From assembly GCF_010183535.1 (NCBI RefSeq), contig NC_071330.1, positions 15,047,717-15,111,716 of the forward strand: DNA of 64,000 bases, in the 5' to 3' direction. The stretch comes from Caenorhabditis remanei (Eukaryota; Nematoda; Chromadorea; Rhabditida; Rhabditidae). A model generated the notes under the pieces. That model was not told the DNA's origin. It worked only from the letters and a program-made list of their open reading frames with translations, and searched no databases. Both the position numbers and the translations under genes were made by a program. Of the stretch, positions 32,970 through 47,900 are shown one piece after another. How positions within the stretch are numbered: the first letter of the stretch is position 1; each line of letters starts with the position of its first letter.

Positions 32970-35900
32970 ATGAACGGAGACACGACAGACGCCACACGGG
33001 CGCCTCGGAAGCCACGCCCCGAGATTCAGATTTATCGTCCCGGAGCACTTCGACAAGGCGGAAGTACGAAGAATCTGACGGCAGGCGGCGGCTCAACGAC
33101 GACGACGAACGACGAAAGATTGCCACCACGACCGGAGAAATTGACGTCTTCTGGAGTCATCGTCACGTCATCTGGAGCATCCAGAAGACGAAGTAATGAT
33201 ACGGATAGTGTGACGTCACGTGGTGGATCGGGAAGTACGACACCAGATGCGATGGCGATGAATGAACGGGCGGCCGGACGACAGAGATTCGAGAGGAGAA
33301 CGGATGGGGGAGGAGGACACTCGAATTATGTACGAGTTTTAGAGAGAAAATCCTGGAAAAAATGGTCCAAATTGTGAAAAATCGTCAATTTTGACCCAAA
33401 AATCGCATTTTCCGAGGAAAAATCGGTCCGAAACCCGGAGTTTTGAATTCCGCTATGATGCATGTGCGCTCTACTGGACTTTTATCGATTTTGAGCAATT
33501 TTGCTGCTTTTTTCGAGATTTTTAATGGTTTTTGAGATGGAAATCCAGTTTCAGGCAGATTTTCCTGATTAAAACCTAAGAATCGATCGGAAATTCAATT
33601 TGTTATTATTTTTTTGTGAAAAAAAATGCGAAAATCGGCTGAAAACTGACCAAATTCCCAAAATTTCAGCATTTTTGAGCTCAAAATCGAGAATTTATGT
33701 CAGTTTTGTGGAGAAAATTCAGGAAAAAATGACCGAAAAACCGGTGAAATCGATGAAAATCATCAATTTTGACCCAAAAATCGCATTTTCCGAGGAAAAT
33801 TCGGTCCGAAACCGGGAGTTTTGAACCCCCGTGCGATGCAAGCGCGCTCTACTGGACTTTTATTGCCAAAATCTAAAAAAATAGTGGTTTTCCGGTTAAA
33901 CATGAGTCAAAATCGATGGAAAAAACGTCGAAAACTCTACATTTTAAATTTAGTCACGATGCAACTGCGCTCTATTGAACTTTCATCAATTTTGATCGAT
34001 TTTAGTGTTTTTTTCGGGGTTTTTCTATAGTTTTGGATGGTTTTCCACCTCAATATACGAATTTCCAACGATTTTCCACCCCGAAATCCAAAATTATTCC
34101 AGAACTCGACACAATCGCTATATGACACTCGACAACAAGGCGGCTATATGGAGTATAATGGGAATCAGCGGAATCATCGGAATGGAAGATTCCAGAATTC
34201 TCATCAGAATCATCAGAATCATCAGAATCCGAGTCACTTTCAACAGAGACAACCGTTCGAACGAAATTCTGGCGGCGGCGGAGGGGGGAATTATGTAGGT
34301 TATCCGGTTTTCTTAATGGATTTGATGTGAGAGAGGTGTTAATTGGGTAATTAATTGATTTAAGTGGAAAAAGACGGTGGGAATGAAGAAAAATGGCAGA
34401 AAAAGGGGACTTTCCCCAGAAAAATGACGAAATTTTGACATAAAATCGTCAAAAATCACATTTTTCGCCCTGTGAAGCTGATTTTGGTTACTTAAAACCC
34501 AGTTGTGGTTCAAAACCATCAAAATTTGATGAAAATCGCAAAACATTCAGGTTTACCAATCGAAAAATGACGAAAATTTGAATTTTTGACGCCGCTGGCC
34601 TAGAAATCCAAAACTCGGCCACCAAACCCGCATTTTCAGAATCAGCTCACCGAGACGCTTCGAATGAGTATAATTATGGCTAGGTTTGGAGCAAATCGGA
34701 TCTCACCACGAAAACTACCGTAGTCAGGATCTGGGTTACTGTACTTTTCGCGTCGAGACCCAATGTGCTCCGATTCTAGGCATGATTATACTCATTCGAA
34801 GCGTCTCGACGCACTGATTCTGAAAATGTGGGTTTGGTGGCCGAGTTTTGGATTTCTAGGCCAGCGGCGTCAAAAATGCATAGTGGACTCAAATTTTTTG
34901 TCATTTGTCGCTTGGAAAACTGTAATTTTTGCGATTTTCAACTAATTTTGATAGTTTTTCAACGAAAACCGAGTTTCAGATAAATAAAATCATAAACAAA
35001 TCCCGAATTTTTGACAAAAATCGTCAAAATCAGGTATTTCACCAACTTTTGAGATTTTTGAGGCGAAAAATCACTATCTTTTGCTCCAAAACCCAATTTC
35101 CTCGAAAGAAATTGCACAAAATAGTTTTTTCTTCCAAGAATTGCGACTTTTGACGGTTTTCCGCAGGAAAAACTAGAAAAATATATAGAAATCGATTGAA
35201 AATCGGCTAAAATAGGCTAAACATCGAAAATTTTGTTCATTTTAGATGAGTTCTGATTTAAAATCGTGGTTTTTGAGCCGGAAATCACAAATTATCTTGC
35301 TTTACAGTCCAAAAACTGTGAGTTTTGGCGGTTTGTTTTGTTAAAAATTCGCGATTTTTACTCATTTTTATGAGTTTTGAGTCGGTTTTTGAGCCGAAAA
35401 ATCACTAAATTTCGCTCCAAAACCTCTAAAATCAACATTTTTTGTGAATTTTACTCATTTTTCGTCAAAAATTCGCGATTTCACTCATTTTTTAGGGTTT
35501 TGAATCGGTTTTTGAGCCGACATCACCTATTTCCTTTTACAGTTCCGTGGTTTCAACGAGCGTGCCTCAATGCGTGGCGACGGTGCAATCGCCCGTCGTC
35601 CCCAAGGTTCTCGTCGTCAACGCAACGATTCAATCAATTCGACACAATCCGAAATGCCACCAGCGACCACATCTCAACCTCTTCATATCGATACTTCACT
35701 AGACTCCGCCTCTCAATGTGGTGCCTCCTCGAATTACTCGATGAATTCGCTCGGCGAAGCGTTCAGTTTCGAGGAAATGTGCCAGAATTTGCAGAATTTC
35801 GCATCGATGGATTGGAGTAAAGAGGTGGAGGAGGAGTTTGCAATGCAGAGAGAGATGGAGGAAGCGGCGGCGGCGGCGAAGCTCCAGAATCCGCCACGAC

Positions 35901-38900
35901 GACGTCGTGGTCGTGGCACCGCTCGTTACGATGAGAGCGACCGCGAGTCGTCGTTCGGTGGGTCGATAGCCGAGGAACCGGCGGAGGAGGAGGCGGAGCC
36001 TATTCGTTCCGGAGAACGGACGCCGACGTCTACACGATCTGGGAATGTATACGTGCCACGTGGATATCCACAGAATCATCAGAAGACGTCACGAGGAGGA
36101 GCCGCCAACGATGAGAATCATCATCACGGCGTCCCAAAACAGAGAAAAGAGCAAAAAGAGCCGCGAAAATACCGTGGCGAACACGACGACCGAGACGACG
36201 AAACGACGGAATACAGTTTGGAGAGTCATATGACGAGTGGGCGACTCGCCGGACGAATTACGATTGTACCCAGAGAGAATGTACAGAGTGTGGCGGTTGA
36301 GGGGACCGCTAGTGAGTTTAAATACGGCTGAAATTTTGGGATTTTCAAGGGGAAAATTGGATGAAATCGCCCAAAAATCCCATTTTTTCGATAAATTTTA
36401 ATTTTAGGCCGAAAAAACAGTGGAAAATCAGACAAAATCGGCTGAAATCGGTCAAAAATCAAATTACTACGAAAATTTTGATGATTTTTTAAACTTTTTG
36501 GCTGGAAAAACTAGAAAGTTTTATGAAAATCGGTAGAAAATTGGCTGAAATCGCTCAAAAATCGAACATTCTTCCAAAAATTGCGTTTTTTTGACGGTTT
36601 TTTGCTGGAAAAACTGGAAAACTTGGTTGAAAATTGATGAAAATCGTCATTTTTACCCAAAAATGTTGTTTTCCGATGGAAAATCGGACGGAAACCCGGA
36701 ATTTCGAATTCCGCCATCTGAAATTGATTATTGCCCAAAACCAACTGATTTTCGCCATTTTTGCACAATTTGATGTTGAAAATTGCGATTTTTTGACGGT
36801 TTTTAGCGGGAAAAAATTAGAAAAATTGATGGAAAATCAGCTAAACTCGGCAAATTTAGGCTGAAATCGGGTAAAATTGCTGAAAATTGGTGGAAATCGC
36901 CCTAAAATCGCATTGTTCGATGAATTTTGATTTTTTGGCCGATTTCATTCACATTTAGCCGATTTTTTATTGCTATTTCCATCTATTTTAGCAGAATTTT
37001 CGAAAAAATGTGATTTTGACTATTTTTAGCAGGAAAACAAGAAAAATTAGTGAAAATCGATGGAAAAAATCGGCTAATTTCCCGATTTTGGTAGATTTTC
37101 CATGTATTTTTACCAATGTTTCTAGTTTTTTCCTGCTGAAAATTGTCAAAATCGCATTTTTTAGAGGAAATATCGACTTTTGGCCGATTTCAGTCAATTT
37201 TCCATCGATTCTCGCAGGTTTCTCCAAAAAAATGCGGTTTTGATGGTTTTTGCGGGAAAAACTAAAAAAAAAAAACAGTGAAAAATCGGCTGCAATTGAT
37301 TGAAATCGGTCAAAAATCAAATTACTACGAAAATTTTGATTTGTTACACTTTTTAGCTGGAAAAACTAGAAAGTTTTGTGAAAATCGATGAAACATTGGC
37401 TGAAATCGCTCAAAAATCAAACATTCTTCCGAAAATTGCGATTTTTGACGGTTTTTAGCTGGAAAAACTAGAAAAATTGGTGAAAATTTGGGCGAAATCG
37501 GTTTAAATTGATTTTTGCATCGAAAATCAGCCAAACTCGGCAAATTTTGGATGAAATCGGGTAAAATTGACTAAAATTGGCTGAAATTGGTCAAAAAGTC
37601 CAATTTTCTCGGGAAAATGCGTTTTCGAGCCGATTATTCATCAATTTTTACCAATTTTTTAAAGGTTTTCCTGCTGAAAACTGTAAAAATCGCAATTTTT
37701 CAAGGAAATTTGATGTTTTGGGCGATTTCAGCCAATTTTAGCCGTGAAATTTAGTGAAAAATAGGCTGAAATTTGCTGAAATCGCCCAAATATGGAAATT
37801 TCCTCGGAAACGTGCGCTTTTTTGACATTTTTGACGGGGAAAACTAGAAAAATTGGTGAAAATCAAAGAAAATTGGCTGAAATCGGTAAAATCGCCCAAA
37901 AATCGAACTTTCCTCCAAAAATTGCAATTTTACAGTTTTTTGTTTGAAAACTTGCCAAAATGCACCGTTTCCTCTCTTCAAAAATCATTTTTCATGAAAT
38001 TTTTCGATTTTTTCGATATATTTAGTGAAAAAATCACGAAAATCCGTCCTGAATTGACCAAAATCGACTGAAACTCTGAAAATCTGAAAAATAAATTTTT
38101 GAGAAGCTGTGCAAATGCGCTCCATCGCACATTATTTTCGGAGGGAGTTTTGAATTTTGAACTGTGCGATTTTTGTATTTTCAGAAAAACGTTGTTTTTT
38201 ATCGATTTTTTGCTAATTTTTGTACATTTTCGATAATTCTCGATAAAAAAATTCAGATTTTTCAGTGTTTTCAACTGAAAATCTTCAAAAATCGATCAAA
38301 ATCAACAGGAAACGCCAAAATTCTGAAAATTGCCCCCAAAATTTGTGAATAATGCAAATGCGCCCCATTGGACACTCATTTTTGGAGGGAAATTTAAATT
38401 TGAATATTATAGATTTTCAAGGCGATTTCTGTCGTGAAATGTTCATTTTTGGTCATTTTTCACCGATTTTTCACACTTTTTGGATTGAAAATTTAGATTT
38501 TGAACTATTTTCAATCGATTTTTAATCGATTTGCACACTAAAAACACCAAAAAACACATAAAATTCCCAATTTTTCTCCAGGAAACTCAGCCCATCGTCA
38601 ACACACGAAACCCGACGACTCTCAACGTCCATTCCATCAAAAACGCAGGTAGATCAAAATCAAACACGCCTTCACCCACTTCTCCCATGTCCCTTTAATA
38701 ATTTTTAAAAAAAAAATTTCCGAAATTTTTTTTTTCAACTAATATTTTTTTCCTTTAATTACTTTTAATTGCTACTTTCCCCGTGTGTTTTAATAATTTT
38801 TGATCTACCTACCGTAATCCCGCCTTATTGATTGATCTGTCATCTCTATATGTCTATATCTCACCTATTGTCTTAAATTTTTAAATTTTTTCAGTTTTTT

Positions 38901-41900
38901 TCGTGTAAAATGATTAATAATTAATAATAAACTAATAATATTCACCATGCTCGTCTCTAACCGCTTGGGATTTCTGGATTTCTCGGTTTTTCCGTGTTTT
39001 TTTCCTTTTTTCCGCTGATTTTTTGGATAAAAATTGATAAAAATCGATAATTTTCAGTCAAAATCAGTCAGAAATGGCGACGAGAGCCGAGCAGAATCGG
39101 CGACGACAAGAAGAGATCGAGAGGAATGAGGGGAGAAAAATTAGAGAGGTTTTTTCCAAAAAAGAAATAGAAAATTTTGAAAAAAATCGATTTTTTTTCA
39201 ATTTAGATTGGTGAAAAAATGGAAAAACTGTCGGGACTCGTCAAAAAACGAGATCTGAAAGCGGCGGAGAAGATTTCCGAGTTTAGGTGAGTTATCGATT
39301 GATTTTCAGACGAAACTCCGCCCATTTTAGTATGAAATTGGCGAATATCTACTCGAAACTCATCGTTCAAGACGTCATCTACTCGTTTACCGCCGGTTTG
39401 GAGCAGAAATTGTTTAGACAGGCGTTTTATAAGGTGATTTTCGTTGAAATTCACGATTTTTTACCCCGGAAAGTCGAAAAATCGATGAAAAATCACTGAA
39501 AATCCAAAAATTAGACTTTAAAATTCAAATTTCGCGCCTAGTATTGAAGTGTTCGCTGGAGCGCGATTGCATTTTTTTGAACAAAAAGCCGATTTTGCCC
39601 GTTTTCCGGTGGAAAAAGTCGATTTTTAGATGGAAAATTGACAAAAAAACCGAAAAAATAATGAAAAATCAGGTTTTCTTTACGAAAATCTTGAAAAGTC
39701 GAAAATTTTAAGAATAATCGGCTCAAATCACATTTTCCAGGTTTAAACAAATTTTTCATCATTTTTCGACATAAAATGCGAATTTTCATGTCAAAAACTG
39801 TCAAAAACCTCGAAAAAACGCCAAAATCGTACGAAAATAATGAAAGTCCGGTAGAGCGCATTTGCATCGTGACTAAATTCAAGAATTTGAGTTTTTGAGT
39901 GATTTTTCCGTGAAAAAACAGTCCAAAGTCCCGAAAACCATAGAAAAACCTCAAAAGATTGCAAAAGTTGATGGAAAAAGATAAAAGTGCAGTAGAGCGC
40001 ACTTGCATTGTGGCCAAATTCGAAATTTTCGAAGTTTCGCCTCATTGTTTATCAATTTTTACACCTTTTTTAGCCGAAAAACGTCAAAAAACGCATGAAA
40101 TCGATAAAAGTCCAGTAGAGTGCACTTGCATCGTGGCGGAATTCGAAAATTTGAGTTTTCGATCAATTTTCCTCCATAAAAGGGGATTTTACGCTAAAAT
40201 CGAAGTTTTTCATCAATTTTTCCCATTTTTTTCAGTCAATTTGCTCAAAATCGAACAAAATCCATTAGAGCGCACTTGCATCTGACTAAATTCAAAATTT
40301 TGAGTGTTAGGAACATATTTCATAGTTTTTGACAAGTTTTCAGTCGAATAACGTCAAAAAAAACACCAAAAATCGATAAAAGTCCAGTAGAGCGCGCATG
40401 CATTGTGGCGGAATTTCAAATCTTGAGTTTTTAGTGAATTTTTTCTCGGAAAACGGGATTTCGTGATAAAAATGGAGGATTTTCATAGATTTTCTGCTAA
40501 AAACGTGAAAAACACGAATAATCGATAAAAGTCCACTAGAGCGCACTTGCATCGCGGCGGTATTCAAAACTCCGTGTTTTGAACCGATTTTTTCCTCGGA
40601 AAACGTGATTTTTCGCTAAAATCGGAATTTTTCATCGATTTTTTCGATTTTTGTGTCATTTTTTCTGAATTTTTCCAATTTTTTGCAGTCAATCGAATGT
40701 CTGCGTACTGGCTCGAACTCCGCCTCCCCAGACGCCCGTCTTATTCGTGCGGCGACTCAAAAGTTGCTTTTGAATGGAATTGTCTTCTATGAATCATTGA
40801 TTTCCACGTATGAATCAGAATTCCACGTGGCAATGAATGACGTTTTGACGTGGACGAGTGGATGGCCGACGGACGAGGAGTTGTGTGATGAGGAGGGTCT
40901 GGATCTACCGATTGGAAGTCAGAAATATGAATCAGCAGTGCAGAAAGTGAGAAAATATACAAAAAATGAGTGATTTTTGCGCAAAAATTGCGGAAAAACA
41001 CGAAAAAAGTCTCAAAAATCTCCAAAAATGCTGAAATTCTATTGCAGACAGCCATCAAATCGTTGTCCCGTCATTTGATCTCACTTGGAGATCTTCATCG
41101 ATACAAAAGTCTCATTGATGGATCGGAGAATTATGAGATATCGAAAAGGTAGGGCGAAATCGCGCACTTTTGGGGGAAACCGCAATTTATTGGGTCCCAC
41201 CACCTAGAAACTTCTCCTTCGTGGCCAAGGATCTCATAACTCGGCCACCAAACGCATACAGTTAGATTCAGCTCGTCGAGACGCTTCGAATGAGTATAAT
41301 CATGACTAGGTTTAGAGCGATTTGGGTCTCGACGCGAAAACTACAGTAATCACCTATGGGTTACTGTAGTTTTCGTGGCGGGACTCAATTTACTTCAAAC
41401 CTAGTCATGATTATACTCATTCGAAGCGTCTCGATGAGCTGAATCTAACTGTGTGCATCTGGTGGCCGAGTTTTGGAATTCTAGGCCGCGTGATTAGGGT
41501 TTCTAGGCCAACAACAGAGTTAGGTAGTTTTTGCCAGAGATTTTGCAAATTTTTAAATATTTCAAGTATCAATGAAACTATATCAGCCATATCCTGCTAA
41601 AAATTCGTTTTTTCACACAAAAGTCAACATTTTCATCCCCTGGCCTAGAAATCCACTCCTCATGGCCTAGATTCCTAAAACTCGGCCACGAAACTTGCAC
41701 AATTCGATTCAGCTCATCGAGACGCTTCGAATGAGTATAATCATGACTAGATTTGAATCGAATTGAGTCCCGCCACGAAAACTACAGTAATCCTCGGTTT
41801 AAAGACGCATAGACTCCCAAAAATTTCAAATTGCTCCAAACCAAGGCATGATTATACTCATTCGAACCGTCTCGGCGAGCTGAATCGAACTGTTTAAATT

Positions 41901-44900
41901 TCGTGGCCGAATTGTGAGAACCTAGGCCATGGGGAGTGGTTTTCTAGGCCACCTACCATTTCAGACGGAATTTTGACCGTTTTGAAGGGTTTTTTTCATG
42001 CTAAAATCATAAAAATTTAACCGCAGTCTTTGCAGTTACTACCAAAATCGTCACAACTCTGGCCGAGTACCGGCCATCCGTACAATCAATTGGGTGTCGT
42101 CGTCTATTATTCGGTAAGAAAATCGATAATTTGGTTTCCGGAAAATTCTTGAAAATTTTGATCTACAAAATTATTTGAATAGGGTCAGTTGGGTAAAAGC
42201 AAAACGAGTTCTCTCTCTCCCTACCACGCTCCATTGAAGTTCGGTGGAGCGCACTTTCAATTGTATATTCTGTTCTTTTTTCTCATTCAACCCGTTCAGA
42301 TGCTGTACCGTAGTGCGCGACGTGCCCGTCTGGTGCCGGTCGACGTGTTGTCGAAACAACGACAGGTTTGGACAATTCTCCCCTACATGTCCCCTCTTTT
42401 TAACCTATTTTGCACTTCCCTACTGTGAAAATTGGGAGTTTTGGCTCAAAAAATGGGGGGAAACACGGAAAAAAAAAAGCGAAAAACCACTCCTCATGGC
42501 CTAGGATTCCAAAACTCGGCCACCAACCCACAAAGTTAGATTCAGCTCGTCGAGACGCTTCGAATGAGTATAATCATGCCATGGTTTGGTGAAAGTTGGG
42601 TCTCGACGCGAAAACTACCGTAACCCTTGGACGTTTTTGCGTCGAGACCCAACTTTCACCAAACCATGGCATGATTATACTCATTCGAAGCGTCTCGACG
42701 AGCTGAATCTAACTGTATAGGTTTGGTGGCCGAGTTTTGGAATCCTAGGATATGGAGAGTGGCTTTCTAGGCCACCAACAGATTAAGGCATATTTCTCTA
42801 AATTTTAAGCTAAAAGTCAAATCGATCACACTATTTTTGCAAAAAATCTCGCTTTTTCACATAAAAGTCAAATTTTCACCCCTTGGCCTAGAAAACTCCG
42901 TCTCGTGGCCTAGGATTTCAGAATTCGGCCACCAAACTTGCATAATCAGATTCAGCGCGTTTTCAGCTTTCAAATGAGTATAATCATGACTAGGTTTGGA
43001 GCGATTCGGGTCTCACCGCGAAAACTACAGTAAGCGCCGGTGGGTTACTGTAGTTTTCGTGGTGGGAGCCAAAGTGCTTTAAACCTAGTCATGATTATAC
43101 TCATTTGAAAGCTGAAAACGCGCTGAATCTGATTATGCAAGTTTGGTGGCCGAGTTCTCAAATCCTAGGCCACGAGACGGAGTTTTCTAGGCCACCGACC
43201 ATTTTTCCACTCAAAAACCCCATTTTTCACGTTTTCTAACATTCTTTCCTGCACATTCCATTCAATTTTCACATTTTTTCAACTTTCTGGGCTCTGTTTT
43301 TACCCTCTGACACGTATACGGTGATGGTTATCTGAAATTCTTTAAAATTTTCTCATTTTCTGCTACTAATCGCTTGCAAACTAACTACGCATGTGTCGCT
43401 ATGTTTTTTTTCCCATTTTTAATCGATTTTTTCCGATTTTTACTGAAATTTGCCATTCCAGAAGCGAGTAATCGATGAATTCTTCTATCTGACACGCGCC
43501 CTGTCGTGCTCTCATCCATATGAAGTGGCGAGGATCGACTGAAGCAGAGACTCGACGCGATGCGCACTAAAGTGTCCAAATATCAGCCGGTACTCGATAA
43601 GGAGTGCGGAATTGTCAAAGAGCAGGGAAATGTGTTGAGAAAGTTGAAGTTGATACGACAGGTAAGGTGAAAATCTGAAAAAAATGGCTTGTGGACTAGA
43701 AAACCACATCTCGTGGCCTAGGATTCCAAACCTCGGCCACTAGACTCACATATTTGAAATCAGCTCGTTCTCAGCTTTCAGAAAAGTATAATCATGACTA
43801 GGTTTGGACCACTTTGGGTCCCGCCCCGAAAACTACAGTAACCTTATCCAGGCTACGGTAGTTTTCGTGGTGGGACCCGATTTGCACCAAACCTAAGCGT
43901 GATTATACTTTTCTGAAAGCTAAGAACGAGCTGATTTCAAATATGTAGGTCTGGTGGCCGAGGATTGGAATCCTAGGCCATGGGAGGTGGTTTTCTAGGC
44001 CATGGGGCAAATTTGCTAGTTTTTAGTCGGATTTACATCTAATTTTTGCAATTTTTGCTCAAATATCAGATCTGGATCCACCCAACGACCGAAGCTATAG
44101 AAGACGGGACCGGTGAAAAAGTGGTCGACGACATTTTGTCCCATTTCATGGAACATTCGAAAGCGAAACTCCACCGACGCGCCGTGTCGTATCTCTCCGG
44201 CACTTTCGGCCTACTCGTCACAAAAATCGGAATGGAACACTTTGATAGTGTATCGGAAAGAGCATTCGGACTACTGTATGCATCGTTGGCAAAAGCTGAA
44301 ACTGATTTTACAGCGGATCAGTTGATTAAGCTTGCGGCAATGTTTATCTATGCAGTTCAGACGAATTTTGAGAAAGGTTCGTGGAAAAAACTATTTTGGT
44401 GGCCTAGAATTCCAAAACTCAAAAAAAAAATAAGCTAAAAGTCAAATCGATCACACTATTTTTGCAAAAAAAATCTCGCTTTTTCACATAAAAGTTAACA
44501 TTTTCACCCCTTGGTTTAGAAAACCACTCCTCGTGGCATAGAATTTGAGAATTCGGTCACCAAACCTATACAGCTAGAATCAGCTCGCCGAGACGCTTTG
44601 AATGAGTATAATCATGACCGGATTCGATTGCAAATTGAGTCTCGCCACGAAAACTAGAGTAATCCGAGTTTAAAGGCGCATAGACATTGAAAATTTCAAA
44701 TTGCTCAGATTATAGTCGTGATTATACTCATTCGAAGCGTCTCGGCGAGCTGAAACTAACTGTGTGGATTTGGTGATCGAGTTTTGAGATCCTAGGCCAC
44801 GGGAGGTGGTTTTCTAGGCCATTAACAGAAATATTCCATTTTCACCTAAATTTTGCTATTTTTCCTAAGATTCTAGCTGAAATTGTGTCTAGAACACTAA

Positions 44901-47900
44901 ACTCAGCAAATTTCTTTAACCATATCTCGATTTTTAATGGAAAAATCACAGAATTCATTCCGTGGCCTAGAAAACCACTCCTAATGGCCTAGAATTTTAG
45001 AACTCGGCCGCCAAACTTGTATATTCAAAATCAGCTCGCCGAGACGCTTCGAATGAGTATACTCATGACCGGATTTGATGCAAATTGAGTCTCGCCACGA
45101 AAACTACAGTAATCCGAGTTTAAAGGCGCATAGACATTGAAAATTTCAAATTGCTCCAAATCCAGACATGATTATACTTATTCGAAGCGTCTCGGCGAGC
45201 TGAATCTAACTGTGTGGATTTGGTGATCGAGTTTTGAGATCCTAGGCCACGGGAGGTGGATTTCTAGGCCATCTACGGAATTTTGATGGTTTTGAAGGGA
45301 AAATTTTCAGCGTCCACGTCATCAAGCACATTCCAACTCGAAATCTCCGTCAATACACTCTTCACTTATTTCCTGACACTTCTCGAACACATTTCCACTC
45401 ATAAAATCCTAATTTTGCCGGCGTTAAACGTGTTATCCACGTGGATTCTTCGCTCCGAAACCGACGAGATTCTGAAGACGTTGGAACATCTGGAGACGTT
45501 GGATTCGACGATTCTGTCGGAAGGATTCACCGGATTAGAGAGAATTTACGACGACGAAGAGAATCTGAATACACGGGAAACAGTGTATCCAGAAGCCGTG
45601 ATTCTCGCGAGTTTCTTCAAAATTTTCGATGCGAATCCCGTGGCGTCACGGGCGTCACGAATGACGAATTTGAAGAAAGCCGTCGAGAAATTGAGAGTTT
45701 TGACGAAAAAAGCTGAAAATTCCAGTAGGAATCTGCAGGGAATGGAGGATGGCGTGGAGGGACGGGAAGAGCCGAAAAGCAGAGAGCAAATGATTGAAGA
45801 GGAGAGAGATAAGGGGAAGGGAGTTATTGTGGTGAGGTTTTTGTATGAAATTTGACTGAAAATTGACAAAAAATGGGCAAAAATGGTGATTTTTATATCC
45901 GTAGCTCTGGAATTCTGGAAATTCGGTGATTTTTTGACTAAAATAGTGGAAAACTGTGGTGAAACTGGAATTTTCAGAATCAGCACGTCAAACGCTTCGA
46001 ATGAGTATAATCATGACTAGGTTTGGAGCGATTTGGGTCTCAACACGAAAAGGGTTTCGGGTTACTGTAGTTTTCGTGGCGGGACCCAACTTTCGCAAAA
46101 CCTAGTCATGATTATACTCATTCAAAGCGTCTTGACGCGCTGATTCCAGAAATTTAAAAATTTTCAGTTTTTGACTAAAACTGAGCGAGTTACAACACGT
46201 TTTGTAAATTTCAGATTTTCGGTTCGAAATCCATAAATTTTTTCATTTTCACCCAAATTCGATGATTTTTGGAACAAAATGTGCGGAATCCCTTGAATAT
46301 ACTAACAAAAATGCTTCCACACAGTTTGCTACAGTGATCCATAAGATTTTTGAGCCATGGCCTAGAACCCACTTCTCATGGCCTAGGATTTTAAACCTCG
46401 GCCACTAGACTTACATATTCGAAATCAGGTCGTCATTAGCTTTCAGAAAAGTATAATCACGCTTATGTTTGGAGAAAATGGGGTCTCGACGCGAAAACTA
46501 CAGTAACCCGGGTACAGGCTACGGTAGTTTTCGCGTCGAGACCCGATTTGCTCTAAACCTAGTCATGATTATACTCATATGAAGCGTCTTGGCGCGCTGA
46601 TTCTGAAATTTTCAGTTTCATCGGTCTTGGAGCGCAGTTTTCGACAATTTTCAGTCAAAAACACTTTCTAGAGAGCTGACCGGGTTACGGTAGCTTCTCA
46701 ATCTCAAAATCATCAATTTTGATCACTTTTTCGACTATTTCAGTTTTAAAATCGATTTTTTCGCAGATCCATCCGGAATACTTGATACCAGACACCAATG
46801 TGTTCATTGGCGAGTTACAACTGATCAAAGACCTTCTGGAAGCCGCGCAGACCGTCAAAAAGTTTCAGATTCTTGTTCCGACGATAGGTAAGCACTGAAA
46901 ATTTGCGATTTTTGTGATTTTCAGCACAGAAATCGCAAAATTCTGGTTTTTTGGGATGAAAATCGTGATTTTTGACCCAGAAACACGATTTTTGGCTGAA
47001 AATTCATGATTTTTTAGTTGAAAATCCGCAATTTTTCAATGAAAACCGTGATTTTTGGCTGAAATTCACATTTTATCAGTAAAATTCACAATTTTTGGCT
47101 GAAAATTTGCGATTTTTCAGTGAAAATCGTGATTTTTAGTCCAAAAAATGTCAGAAATCCACAAATTTCCCCTTTTTTTCAGTGCTCGACGAGCTGCAAA
47201 GCATTTCGAAACTCTCGCCGACGGATCCGAAATCGAATTCCGAATCGCATGATCCGGATCGAATTTCGAAAGCGAAAATCGCGGTTTCGTGGCTCCGTGA
47301 GCAAACGAAACAGAAGAATTTGTATACGTTGACGACGACGGGGGAAACGATTGCCGTCACTTCTGATGGCCGCCGAAGATTTGGATGGAATCGGAAAAAT
47401 GGTCAGAAATTCGAAAAAATAGGATTTCAGCCAAGAAAATCAGCGAAAAATCGCGAAAAAACTGTCATTTTCAGCCATTTTTAGGCTAAAAACGACGAAA
47501 AATAGCTGCGGCACGGTTATTGACATCAACCATGCGGTGAAATTGCAAAAATGAAAAATCGGCTGAAAAATTACTTTTTCGCATTAAAATCTGTCGATTT
47601 TCAGGTTTTTATGATTGGAAATCATTAAGCTCCGCCCACTTTTCGCCGCATGGTTCATCACTCAACCGTGCCGCGCTTTCTTTGAGCACAGTTTGAGCTA
47701 AAAAAAGGCAATTTTTTGGCTCAAAATTATCGAAAAATGCAGAAAAAAATTTCATTTTTCAAAACTGAGCTTGGCAAGTGCGCTCTAATGCTAATTTTGT
47801 TAAAAATTGTGTTATTTCCAGGTCCCAGCGACTGAGAATAACATAATTTCCAACAATTTATCAGTAGAGCGCATTTGTCACTTTGACGCGGAAGCTATGC

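Noticed and set aside
35570..36331. A separate 253-residue acidic protein gene
   Set aside because: It is exon 3 of smg-6; splice phases join it to exons 2 and 4.
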